The position numbers were made by a program, and so were the translations under genes. From positions 1 to 59,444 of the forward strand of contig JAFYNK010000018.1 in assembly GCA_017548125.1 (NCBI GenBank): 59,444 bases of DNA, written 5' to 3'. Shown here piece after piece: positions 8,956-18,544 of this stretch. How positions within the stretch are numbered: position 1 is the stretch's first letter; every line of letters starts with the position of its first letter. The notes under the pieces were generated by a model. The model did not search any database, was not told the DNA's origin, and saw only the letters and a program-made list of their open reading frames with translations. The DNA comes from Bacteroidales bacterium. Its GTDB lineage: Bacteria > Bacteroidota > Bacteroidia > Bacteroidales > F082.

Positions 8956-9223
8956 AATAATATAACATCTCTTTTGTAAACATTTTGAGGTTATTTATTA
9001 AATAATGTTAAAAATAAGCTAAAACCACATAAAAACAAAAAATATTTTTCACTAAATTAATATTTAATGTGTTAAAAAACAGTACTTTAATATATAGTAT
9101 GCCGTTATGTTGAAAAATATTTTTTAGTAATTGAATTTTTTCTTTCTTTTGTTTGAAATTTTATCGTATCTTTGAACTCCTTTTAACGAACAAATTGAGT
9201 AGTATAACATAAAATTTCAAGGT
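8956..9223. other. AT-rich intergenic region upstream of the receptor cassette
   Basis: 268 bases, very AT-rich with runs of A and T and no open frame. It holds the TATCTTTG box at 9167-9174. This is the only sizeable upstream region of the cassette, so any control by the adjacent regulator would act here. Confidence 0.6.
9167..9174 (+). promoter_or_regulatory. TATCTTTG promoter for the receptor/secreted protein/PorV cassette
   Basis: Exact TATCTTTG 50 bases before the ATG at 9224. TTTG-like -33 elements occur in the T-rich stretch upstream. The predicted leader is about 43 bases. Confidence 0.75.
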
Positions 9224-12200
9224 ATGTTAAGAAAATTACTATTTACCCTCTGCATCATGCTGACATCGTGGTCGTTAGCATATGCGCAAGTTGGACGACT
9301 CCAAGGTGTTGTTGTCGACAAAGACACTGGCGAACCAATTCCATTTGCAAACATTATTTTGGAAAATGGCGGTACCCAAGTTGGTGGTGCCAGTTCTGAC
9401 TTTGATGGCAACTATGACATCAACCCGATTCCTCCGGGAACCTACGACTTGAAAGCAACTTTCGTTGGTTACAACACTTTCATCATGAAAGGTATTGTTA
9501 TTCCAGCTAATAAGATTACTTTCCAAGACGTTAAGATGAGCATGCAATCAGAAATGTTGGATGCTGTTGAAATTGTTGACTACAAGGTGCCTTTGATTTC
9601 AAAGGATAACACATCTGGTGGTGCTACAATTACTGCGGAAGAAATTGCTAAGATGCCTCAACGCTCAGCATCAGCTGTAGCAGCGAGCGTCGGTGGCGTT
9701 TTCTCAAGTGACGGTGAAGCTGGTAACATGCGTGGTGCCCGTGACGGCGCTACATACTACGTTGACGGCGTACGTGTTATCGGTTCTGCAACTGTACCTC
9801 AATCTGCTATTGACCAAGTTGAAGTTCTCTTGTCAGGTACTCCAGCTATGTATGGTGACGCTACAGGTGGTATCATCAACATGACAACTAAAGGCCCTTC
9901 AAGAACCTTTGGTGCTGGCGTTGAAATGGAAACTTCAGAATTATTGGATAGCTATGGACATAATAGAGTTGGTCTCAATGTCCAAGGTCCATTGATTAAA
10001 GGTAAAAATAGCGAAACTGCTTTGTTAGGTTTCTTCTTATCAGGAGAATTTAACTACGATCGTGATGGAGCTTTGTCAGCTGTTGGCCATTACAAAGCTA
10101 CAGACGAATGGTTAGAGTACATTCAAAACAATCCTATCCGTGTTTCCGGTTCTGGTCAAGGTACCTACCTCAACGGTGAATACACAAGAATGGGTTCTAT
10201 GGAGTACATTAAAAACTCACAAAACACTTCAAACTGGAGTGCTAACATCGCAGGTAACATTAACGTTCGTACAACCGAAACAACTAACTTGACATTCGGT
10301 GGTACATTTAACCTCAGTAAGTATAACGCTTATAGCAGAAGCAGCGCTTACTTCAACTCAGCTAAAAACGCTGTAGGTAAAGACCAAACATGGCGTGTTT
10401 ACGGTCGTTTCACTCAAAGATTCCCATCTCCACAAGAAAGCACATCTTTGATTAAAAACTTCTACTATAGCTTACAAGTTGACTATTCTCGCTATAACAG
10501 CGAATACGGTGATCCAGATCATTGGAACAATATTTGGGATTATGGCTATCTTGGTAAATATACCATCTACAAAACTCCTTCTTATGGTTACGCTGACTCA
10601 ACAATCACTGTAACAAATGCTGATGGCTCAACATCTCTCTATAGCGGAGTATGGGCAACAACATCTTGGGATTATGATACTTTGGTAGGTTTCCAAGCTT
10701 CAGATCGTAACCCATTGTTGTCAAGATATACAACATCTTACTATGACTTGTACACAGATCCACTCGGACATTATCAAAACTTCACAGACCTTCAACTTGG
10801 TGGTGCTCTCTTGAATGGTGATTCTCCATCAGCATTCTACGGCTTATACTCAGCTCCAGGTTCTGTTCAATCAAACTACGGATACGGTGAAGTAGATAAA
10901 TTCAACGTTAACCTCGCTGGCGCTATGACAGTTGGTAACCATGAAATTAAATTAGGTTTCCAATATGAACAACGTAACAACAGAAGTTATGGTATCAGTG
11001 GATACAGAATGTGGTATTTGATGAGAAACCTCGCTAACTTCCACATCCAACAGTTGGACATCGCTAACCCTGAAGTAGTAAGCTATGATGGTTTCGTTGA
11101 TACAATCCGTTACTACAGAAGATATGACGAAGCATCACAATATCAATTCGACAAAAACCTCCGTGAAGCTTTAGGCCTTAGCGTAGAAGGTTTAGATTGG
11201 ATTAATATCGACTCTTATGACTTCAACGATAACACAATTCAATATTATGATAAAGACGGTGTTATGCATACTGCAACATTATCAAATGGTTTTGATATCA
11301 GCATGTTTACTCCAGATGAGTTGACACAAGACGGTAACTCATACGTTTCATACTACGGATATGATTATCAAGGTAATAAGATTAAAGGACAACCAAGCTT
11401 TGAAGATTTCTTCACAGAAGTTGACGAAAACGGTAACTATACACGTCCAGTAGGTTCATTCAAACCAATCTACATGGCAGGTTATATCCAAGATAAATTC
11501 GCTTTCAAAGATCTTATCTTCAACATCGGTGTTCGTGTTGACCGTTTCGATGCTAACCAAAAAGTTTTGAAGGATCCTTATATCCTTTATGATTACAAAA
11601 CTGTTGGTGATTTGGTTGATAACAATGGCAATATCACACTTCAAAATGGTACAGTTGTTGACGTTCCAGATAACATCGGTGATGACTTTGCAGTTTACGT
11701 AAATAAAGTTGATGACATCTCAGCTATCGTAGGTTACCGTAATGGTAATGTATGGTACGGTGAAGACGGTAAAGAAATTACTGACCCTACAACATTAGAT
11801 AAAGGTAGCGGTATCTCACCATGGCTCGTCGATCCATCACAACGTAAAATCAACACAGCTTCATTCGAAGATTATGACCCACAATGGAGTGTTATGCCTC
11901 GTATTTCATTCTCATTCCCAATCTCTGACGAAGCTTTGTTCTTTGCACACTATGACGTTTTGACACAACGTCCATCAAATAACTTTACAAATATTTATAA
12001 TTACTATTACTTCGATCAAATCAGTGGTGCTATTAACAACCCATCATTGAAACCAGCTCAAACAATTGACTATGAACTTGGTTTTACTCAAAAATTAACC
12101 AACTCATCATCAATGACAATTACTGGTTACTATCGTGAGTTACGTAATATGATTCAGTTGTATCGTTACACAGGTGCTTATCCAAAAGATTATACATCAT

Positions 12201-12952
12201 ACAGCAACTTAGACTTTGGTACAGTTAAAGGTTTCACAGCATCATACGACTTACGTAGAACAGGTAACGTTCGTTTACGTGCAAGTTACACTTTACAATT
12301 CACCAATGCTACAGGTGCAAGTACAACAACTATGTCATCTTTGATTGCAGCAGGTGTTCCTAACTTACGTTCTACATTCCCAATGCCATGGGACCGTCGT
12401 CACCAATTTAATATTGTTCTCGACTATCGTTTTGGCGAAGGAAAAGACTATAACGGACCTGTTACAAAACGTGAAGATAAGAAAAATATTCAATGGTTGG
12501 CTAACACAGGTGCTAGTTTGACTGTTAATGGTGGTTCTGGTACTCCATATACTTCAGCTAAGAACATTTCATCACCTATTTCTCCATCTACAAACATTTT
12601 GGATGGTTCAATGTATGGTTCACGTCTCCCTTGGTCATTCCGTTTCGACCTCCGTGTTGACAAAGACATCAACTTGAAACTCGGTAACAAAGATGGTAAT
12701 GGTCGTGATGCTTATATGAACGTATATCTCCAAGTATTGAACCTCTTGAATTCTAAAAATATCATGGGTGTTTATGCAGCAACAGGTAACCCAGACGATG
12801 ACGGTTATTTGACAGCTCCTGAATACCAACGTGAAATTCAAATTCAAAGAGATCCACAAGCATATACAGATTTATATAGCTTATATGTAAATTATTCGGG
12901 TCACTATTCACAACCACGTCAAATTAGATTTGGTGTAATCTTTAACTTCTAA
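9224..12952 (+). CDS. TonB-dependent receptor with carboxypeptidase-regulatory-like N-terminal domain
   Basis: 1242 residues. The signal peptide MLRKLLFTLCIMLTSWSLAYA is followed by a CarboxypepD_reg-like beta-sandwich (about 25-115; GVVVDKDTGEPIPFANI, FDGNYDI). Next is a plug domain (about 125-230; MRGARDGATYYVDGVRV, then IDQVEVLLSGTPAMYGDATG) and a long barrel ending in ...QIRFGVIFNF with a terminal Phe. It belongs in the outer membrane and would be energised by TonB with ExbB/ExbD (candidate motor at 53461-55829). No SusD partner follows. Instead there is a 1450-residue exported protein 25 bases downstream and then a PorV-like barrel. Codon use is strongly biased to GGT, AAC, GAC and CGT, suggesting very high expression. 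Ligand unknown. Confidence 0.92.
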   Translation: MLRKLLFTLCIMLTSWSLAYAQVGRLQGVVVDKDTGEPIPFANIILENGGTQVGGASSDFDGNYDINPIPPGTYDLKATFVGYNTFIMKGIVIPANKITFQDVKMSMQSEMLDAVEIVDYKVPLISKDNTSGGATITAEEIAKMPQRSASAVAASVGGVFSSDGEAGNMRGARDGATYYVDGVRVIGSATVPQSAIDQVEVLLSGTPAMYGDATGGIINMTTKGPSRTFGAGVEMETSELLDSYGHNRVGLNVQGPLIKGKNSETALLGFFLSGEFNYDRDGALSAVGHYKATDEWLEYIQNNPIRVSGSGQGTYLNGEYTRMGSMEYIKNSQNTSNWSANIAGNINVRTTETTNLTFGGTFNLSKYNAYSRSSAYFNSAKNAVGKDQTWRVYGRFTQRFPSPQESTSLIKNFYYSLQVDYSRYNSEYGDPDHWNNIWDYGYLGKYTIYKTPSYGYADSTITVTNADGSTSLYSGVWATTSWDYDTLVGFQASDRNPLLSRYTTSYYDLYTDPLGHYQNFTDLQLGGALLNGDSPSAFYGLYSAPGSVQSNYGYGEVDKFNVNLAGAMTVGNHEIKLGFQYEQRNNRSYGISGYRMWYLMRNLANFHIQQLDIANPEVVSYDGFVDTIRYYRRYDEASQYQFDKNLREALGLSVEGLDWINIDSYDFNDNTIQYYDKDGVMHTATLSNGFDISMFTPDELTQDGNSYVSYYGYDYQGNKIKGQPSFEDFFTEVDENGNYTRPVGSFKPIYMAGYIQDKFAFKDLIFNIGVRVDRFDANQKVLKDPYILYDYKTVGDLVDNNGNITLQNGTVVDVPDNIGDDFAVYVNKVDDISAIVGYRNGNVWYGEDGKEITDPTTLDKGSGISPWLVDPSQRKINTASFEDYDPQWSVMPRISFSFPISDEALFFAHYDVLTQRPSNNFTNIYNYYYFDQISGAINNPSLKPAQTIDYELGFTQKLTNSSSMTITGYYRELRNMIQLYRYTGAYPKDYTSYSNLDFGTVKGFTASYDLRRTGNVRLRASYTLQFTNATGASTTTMSSLIAAGVPNLRSTFPMPWDRRHQFNIVLDYRFGEGKDYNGPVTKREDKKNIQWLANTGASLTVNGGSGTPYTSAKNISSPISPSTNILDGSMYGSRLPWSFRFDLRVDKDINLKLGNKDGNGRDAYMNVYLQVLNLLNSKNIMGVYAATGNPDDDGYLTAPEYQREIQIQRDPQAYTDLYSLYVNYSGHYSQPRQIRFGVIFNF

Positions 12953-12977
12953 ACAGAAATAAAAAATTACTGAAAAT

Positions 12978-15900
12978 ATGAAGACTATTGTTCGATTATT
13001 AATTGTTGCATTCCTTTTCATGAATGTAACAGAAATGAGAGCCGAGAAGGTCAAAATGAATGACTCTAAATCTCGTGCTATCAGAGGTACAACAGCTGGA
13101 TGTTCTCCGTCTTCTACATTTGCTTGGTTGAATATCAACAATGCGAGAGTACGTGTTAATGCCGGTGGTGACATGTGGTGGGATCTCCCTGGTGGAACAG
13201 GATCTAAATACTATATTCCTGCTAATGGTTCAGCAACATCATTATATGCAGGTTCTCTTTGGATCGCTGGTCTCGACATCAACCAACAGTTAAAATGTGC
13301 TGCTATCCGTTTCCGTCAGGTCGGTAACGACTTCTGGACAGGACCTCTTACAATAGATGGTACTGCTTCAGTTCTTCCTGAAACATGTATGGAATATGAT
13401 AAAATGTACACAATTACACGTGCTGAAGTTGATGAATTCTTAGCAAATTGTGACCCAGAAACAGGTGATTTTATTCCTGCTGATGGTTATGAAATCCCAA
13501 CATCAATTGCTAACTGGCCTGCTCACGGCGACCCAAGCAAAGGTATGAGTAATTTCTTAGCTCCATTCTACGACGTAAATGGTGATGGTAAATACATACC
13601 TCAAGATGGTGATTATCCTTATTATGATATCGATAATGAACTTTGTCATAGCCAAGTTCCTACAATGGACGAATCTGTAGAAGGTTCTATTGCTGGTTCT
13701 GTTTTAGCTGACCAAGTTATTAAAGGTGACCAAACTATTTGGTGGGTATTCAACGATAAAGGTAATGCTCACACCGAAACAGGTGGTTCCGCTATCGGTA
13801 TGGAAATTAGAGCTCAAGCTTTCGCTTTCGCTACTAATGACGAAATCAACAACATGACTTTCTATAGTTATGAAATTATCAACCGTTCAACATATACCTT
13901 AACAAATACTTACTTCTCACCATGGACAGACGTTGACCTTGGTTATGCACAAGATGACTTTGTTGGTTGCGACGTAAGCCGTGGTTTAGGTTATGGTTAT
14001 AACGGTTCTAACATCGATGGTAATGGTGAACCTGAATCATACGGTGCTAACCCTCCAGCAGTAGGTGTTGACTTCTTCCAAGGTCCTTATTTGGATCCAG
14101 ACGGAATCGACAACCCTAAATATGACCCTATAACAGGTGAAAACTGTGACGAAAGTATCAACGGTGTTAACTTTGGTAATGGTATCATTGACGACGAACG
14201 TTTCGGTATGCGCCGTTTCGTTTACCACGATAATGACCAAACAGACCACGGTGACCCTGAAAAAGCTTCAGAATATTACAACTACCTTAGAGGTATTTGG
14301 AAAAATGGTGACAAGATGCACTTCGGTGGTAATGCGTTCCCAGGTTCTCCTGGTGTAACAGACGTTGCTTGTGACTTCATGTTCCCATACGATTCTGACC
14401 CATGTAACTGGGGTACAGGTGGTTTACCAACAGGTTTCCCAGGTTATTGGAGTGAAGAAACTGGTAACAATGGTGCTCCTAACAACCCTGCTGACCGTCG
14501 TTTCATGCAATCAGCTGGTCCTTTCACATTGAAACCAGGTGCTGTTAACTACATTACTTTCGGTGTGCCATGGGCTCGTTCATCAGCTGGTACAGCTTGG
14601 GCTTCAGTAGAATTATTACGTCGTGTTGACGATAAGTGTCAATCAATGTTCGACAACTGTTTCGACGTTCTCGATGGTCCAGACGCTCCAGACCTCACAT
14701 TCCGTGAACTCGATAAGAAACTCATCGTTTATATTTCTAACTCAGAAAACTCAAATAACTACGGTGAATCTTATAATGAAATCGACCCACAAATCTGCGG
14801 TCCTCTCGTAACAGACTCAACACAACGTAACGACTCAACATATCGTTTCGAAGGTTATATCGTATATCAATTGGCTAACAAAGAAGTAAGCGTTGAAGAA
14901 CTTAATGACATCTCAAAAGCTCGTATCGTTTATCAATGCGACGTTAAGAATGATGTATCAAGAATCATCAATTATATTTACGATGATGACTTACAAGCTT
15001 CTGTTCCTACATTAATGGTTGAAGGTAATAACGAAGGTATTAAGAATACATTTGTTATCACACAAGACGAATTTACAACAACAGGTGACGTTAACTTGAT
15101 TAACCATAAGACCTACTATTATATGGCAATTTCTTACGCATATAATAACTATCAAGATTATGAAATCGACCCTAACAACCCAATGGCATTGTTTGGTCAA
15201 AAGACTCCATATCTTGCAGGTCGTAAAAACATTAGAATGTACTCAGCAGTTCCTCACAAGATTGTAAACGGTACTGTTATCAATTCTAACTACGGTGACA
15301 AACCACAAATCACACGTTGGGTAGGTTTAGGTAATGGTGGTAATCAACTTGAACTTTCAGATGAAACTGTTAATGAAATCTTAAGCAAACAACCAGCAAG
15401 TGAAACTAATGTATTTGGTAGTCCAGATTATCCAATTGCATATCACCCAACATACAAAGCAGGTAATGGTCCTATCGACATTAAGATCATTGACCCATTG
15501 AATGTTGTTTCAACTGAATATGCAATCTGGTTTGAAGATTTCCATACAAAATACATTCAAAAGGTAACTGGTGACGTAGCTATTTTAGGTGACTCAACAG
15601 AAAAACAAATTTTCAGATGGAAACTTAAAGATTTAAATACTGGTGAAGTATTCGAATCAGACACAACATCAGACTTCCAATCAGAAAATATCTTCCTTGA
15701 AAGAGGTATTTCTGTAACAGTTTACCAACCATGGGGCATCGGTCCATTAAAAGCTGGTACACACTTCAATACATCACTTAATACTTATGATCCAGTTTGG
15801 AAAACTCTTGCTACAAATAATGGTCTTATTACAACATCAGTTACATACGCTGACTCTTCAAATAGATGGATGAGTGGTATTAGAGATGATGATAATCTTA

Positions 15901-17330
15901 CATCTTCACCTCTCAACTGGATTCGTTCAGGTACCTACGGTAACCAAGAAGACGGTCAATCATATCAAAACGACTATAACGTTGCATCAACAACTGGTGG
16001 TGTTACAAAACCTTATGACCCAACAGAAGATTATGAAAAGATCGCTGAAGGTACATGGGCACCAATGATTTTGACAAATGCATTAGGTAACTGTGGTGTT
16101 AACACACCTGGTCCACTTTTCAAGGCTAACTGTAGAGTTGACTCTATCTTCAGAAAATTAGGTTCTATTGACATCGTGATGACATCAGATAAATCAAAAT
16201 GGACACGTTGTCCTGTTATCGAAATGTGTTCAGATAAGAACTTATCAGAAGGTAAAGTTCCTGCATTCGCTTTACGTTATGCAGCTTCAGTTGACAAAGA
16301 TGGCAATCCATGTGAAGATATGAATATGGAAGCTAGCGACAATCCAAACGATCCTAACTATATCTCAGCAAGAGGTATGGGTTGGTTCCCTGGTTATGCT
16401 ATCGATGTTGAAACTGGTGCACGTCTTAACATGTGTTTCTCAGAAGACTCATATTATCCTGACTTGAACGGTCGTGATATGTTATTCAACCCACCAGCAT
16501 TGAAAGAAACAACAGTATTGTCAGCTCCATTAGCACAGCTTTCAGATCCTGTATTGTTCGATCCAGTTGATGCAACACCTGTATTCGGTGGTAAACATTA
16601 TGTATATATTTTCCCAATGAATAACGCTGGTGAATTAGGTTCAGCTTCATATAAGATTAAGTATAATTCTCCTGCATACGATGCTGGTGCATACATCTGC
16701 AACACATTAAAACGTATTGAAGGTGCTCCATCATCACAACAAGTTCACTATATAGCTTTATGGGGTCAACCATTATGGGTTGGTATGCCAATGGCTGTAG
16801 AAGGAAGAGAATGGTTACAAGAAGGTAACCCTGTTAAGATTTCTGTACGCGTTGCAACTCCTTACAGATCAGGTTACTCAGATGTTCCACTCGAACTTGA
16901 AACAGAAGAATTGTATGATACAGAAGAACACAATGGATATTATCCATATTATACATTCTCAACAAACGGTTGTGCTCCAACACTTAAGGATCTTGAAAAA
17001 GGCGAAAGCGACCTTAACTTGATTACTGTAGTACCTAACCCTTACTATGCATTCTCAACATACGAAGGCAATGCTCTTACACACACTGTTAAGATCGGTA
17101 ACCTTCCTGACAAGTGCGTTGTAACAATCTACACAGTAAACGGTGCTAAGATTCGTCAATTCAAGAAAGACTCTAGTGTTACAACAATCGATTGGGATTT
17201 AACTAACCATGCAAATACACCTATCGCTTCAGGTTTCTATATCATTCATGTAAGAGACCTCGTAAATGGTGGTGAAAAGACAGTTAAATTCTATTGTGCA
17301 ATGCGTCAAGTTGACTTAAATACATTCTAA
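12978..17330 (+). CDS. 1450-residue exported protein with sorting-like C-terminal domain
   Basis: Signal peptide MKTIVRLLIVAFLFMNVTEM.. then a very long beta-rich chain with no recognised catalytic domain. Visible features are a Ca-binding-like DVNGDG at about 199-204 inside DVNGDGKYIPQDGD, many Asp/Asn/Gly loops, and scattered Cys. The last 100 residues resemble a T9SS type A / FlgD-like domain (VVPNPYYAF, VTIYTVNGAKIRQF, then ASGFYIIHVRD), but the end CAMRQVDLNTF is not a standard sorting terminus. It lies between a TonB-dependent receptor and a PorV-like barrel with 25- and 32-base gaps, so all three are probably one operon. I infer a surface-exposed partner of the receptor. Codon bias again points to high expression. 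Confidence 0.7.
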   Translation: MKTIVRLLIVAFLFMNVTEMRAEKVKMNDSKSRAIRGTTAGCSPSSTFAWLNINNARVRVNAGGDMWWDLPGGTGSKYYIPANGSATSLYAGSLWIAGLDINQQLKCAAIRFRQVGNDFWTGPLTIDGTASVLPETCMEYDKMYTITRAEVDEFLANCDPETGDFIPADGYEIPTSIANWPAHGDPSKGMSNFLAPFYDVNGDGKYIPQDGDYPYYDIDNELCHSQVPTMDESVEGSIAGSVLADQVIKGDQTIWWVFNDKGNAHTETGGSAIGMEIRAQAFAFATNDEINNMTFYSYEIINRSTYTLTNTYFSPWTDVDLGYAQDDFVGCDVSRGLGYGYNGSNIDGNGEPESYGANPPAVGVDFFQGPYLDPDGIDNPKYDPITGENCDESINGVNFGNGIIDDERFGMRRFVYHDNDQTDHGDPEKASEYYNYLRGIWKNGDKMHFGGNAFPGSPGVTDVACDFMFPYDSDPCNWGTGGLPTGFPGYWSEETGNNGAPNNPADRRFMQSAGPFTLKPGAVNYITFGVPWARSSAGTAWASVELLRRVDDKCQSMFDNCFDVLDGPDAPDLTFRELDKKLIVYISNSENSNNYGESYNEIDPQICGPLVTDSTQRNDSTYRFEGYIVYQLANKEVSVEELNDISKARIVYQCDVKNDVSRIINYIYDDDLQASVPTLMVEGNNEGIKNTFVITQDEFTTTGDVNLINHKTYYYMAISYAYNNYQDYEIDPNNPMALFGQKTPYLAGRKNIRMYSAVPHKIVNGTVINSNYGDKPQITRWVGLGNGGNQLELSDETVNEILSKQPASETNVFGSPDYPIAYHPTYKAGNGPIDIKIIDPLNVVSTEYAIWFEDFHTKYIQKVTGDVAILGDSTEKQIFRWKLKDLNTGEVFESDTTSDFQSENIFLERGISVTVYQPWGIGPLKAGTHFNTSLNTYDPVWKTLATNNGLITTSVTYADSSNRWMSGIRDDDNLTSSPLNWIRSGTYGNQEDGQSYQNDYNVASTTGGVTKPYDPTEDYEKIAEGTWAPMILTNALGNCGVNTPGPLFKANCRVDSIFRKLGSIDIVMTSDKSKWTRCPVIEMCSDKNLSEGKVPAFALRYAASVDKDGNPCEDMNMEASDNPNDPNYISARGMGWFPGYAIDVETGARLNMCFSEDSYYPDLNGRDMLFNPPALKETTVLSAPLAQLSDPVLFDPVDATPVFGGKHYVYIFPMNNAGELGSASYKIKYNSPAYDAGAYICNTLKRIEGAPSSQQVHYIALWGQPLWVGMPMAVEGREWLQEGNPVKISVRVATPYRSGYSDVPLELETEELYDTEEHNGYYPYYTFSTNGCAPTLKDLEKGESDLNLITVVPNPYYAFSTYEGNALTHTVKIGNLPDKCVVTIYTVNGAKIRQFKKDSSVTTIDWDLTNHANTPIASGFYIIHVRDLVNGGEKTVKFYCAMRQVDLNTF

Positions 17331-17362
17331 TTATTATGCGAAAAAAATTAAAAAGTACGATC

Positions 17363-18427
17363 ATGAAAAAGTTATTTAAATCCATCGTTATAGTAAGCTT
17401 GACAATCTTAGTATTAGGATTAAGCAATACAGCATTCGCAGGTAATAAGGATAGAACAGGTCAAGCTGGTGCAACAGAATTGTTAATTAACCCATGGGCT
17501 TCATCAGCTGGTTGGGGTAATGCAGGTATGTCATCAATTCATGGTGTAGAAGCTATGTGGAGTAACGTTGCAGGTATCACTGCAACAAACTCCATCGATT
17601 TGAACTTCTCATATACTAATTGGTTAAAAGGTTCAGACGTAAACGCATATTCATTCGGTTTCCTCGCAAGAGTATCTGAATCAGTAGTAGCTGGTCTTTA
17701 TGTTATGTCATTCAATCCTGGTGAAATCTACAGAACAACTGAAGAATATCCTGACATGACATTAGGTACTTTCAAACCATCTTTGATGAATATCAACGTA
17801 GCAGTTGCTAAGTCATTCTCAAATAGTATTCATGCAGGTTTCGTTTTGAAAATCATAAACGAATCAATTTCTGATATGATTGGAACAGGTTTCGCTATCG
17901 ATGCTGGTATCCAATACGTAACAGGTATTACAGATAATATTCACTTCGGTATCACATTGAAAAACATTGGTACAACAATGAAGTTCGATGGTGACGGTAT
18001 CTCATTCAAAGCTAATCCAGATTCATTCTGGGGCTCAGAACTTACAGTTATTCACCGTGCTGACCAATTTGAATTACCAACTCAGTTGAATATTGCTGCT
18101 GCATACGATTTCAATTTCACAAACGGATCACGCCTCACAGCTGCAGGTAACTTTACATCAAACTCATTCTCAAAAGACCAAGTAACATTGGGTCTCGAAG
18201 GTTCTTTTAAAGATTACTTGATGCTTCGCGCTGGTTACACAATTGAAAATGGTATCTGGAAAGATATTGAACTTGATGACTGCACAAACGTTAACAATGG
18301 TTTGTCAATGGGTGCTTCAGTACAAGCTCCTCTTAGCGAAACTATGAAAGTCTCTATCGACTATTCATACCAAAGCACACACCATTGGAACGGTACTCAT
18401 ACTATAGGTGCAAGAATTATTTTCTAA
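17363..18427 (+). CDS. PorV/PorQ-family outer-membrane beta-barrel protein
   Basis: About 354 residues from MKKLFKSIVIVSLTILVLGL, a signal peptide cut after AFA. An in-frame ATG at 17336 would add nine residues. The mature N-terminus GQAGATELLINPWASSAGWG with GNAGMSSIHGVEAMWSNVAG is the typical PorV/PorQ start, and the rest alternates like a 14-strand FadL-type barrel ending GARIIF. PorV itself is the T9SS shuttle that carries cargo to the attachment complex. Here the gene is the last of the receptor / exported protein cassette, suggesting a dedicated shuttle or assembly barrel for that exported protein (inference). The likely terminator is the hairpin at 18481-18519. Confidence 0.8.
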   Translation: MKKLFKSIVIVSLTILVLGLSNTAFAGNKDRTGQAGATELLINPWASSAGWGNAGMSSIHGVEAMWSNVAGITATNSIDLNFSYTNWLKGSDVNAYSFGFLARVSESVVAGLYVMSFNPGEIYRTTEEYPDMTLGTFKPSLMNINVAVAKSFSNSIHAGFVLKIINESISDMIGTGFAIDAGIQYVTGITDNIHFGITLKNIGTTMKFDGDGISFKANPDSFWGSELTVIHRADQFELPTQLNIAAAYDFNFTNGSRLTAAGNFTSNSFSKDQVTLGLEGSFKDYLMLRAGYTIENGIWKDIELDDCTNVNNGLSMGASVQAPLSETMKVSIDYSYQSTHHWNGTHTIGARIIF

Positions 18428-18455
18428 AAATTGACCTATACAATAAAATAATTCG

Positions 18456-18463
18456 TATCTTTG
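18456..18463 (+). promoter_or_regulatory. TATCTTTG promoter for greA
   Basis: Exact TATCTTTG followed by GCATACG, 29 bases after the PorV-like gene's stop and before the leader hairpin. The start of transcription would be near 18470. Confidence 0.7.
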
Positions 18464-18480
18464 CATACGATAAAACAAAA

Positions 18481-18519
18481 AGGGCCCTTATTTCGGTAAG
18501 GGTCTCTTTTTTCTTTTTT
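18481..18519 (+). terminator. Hairpin with T-tract in the greA leader
   Basis: GGGCCCTTA pairs with TAAGGGTCT (two G-T pairs) around TTTCGG, followed by six T, a C, and more T. It lies between the greA promoter and ATG, so it may terminate the upstream cassette, attenuate greA, or both. Confidence 0.75.
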
Positions 18520-18544
18520 GTTAACTAAACTAAAATAACATATT

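Noticed and set aside
9224-18427. Polysaccharide utilisation locus with SusC/SusD
   Set aside because: There is a receptor but no SusD, no glycosidase next to it, and the partner genes are an unknown exported protein and a PorV-like barrel.
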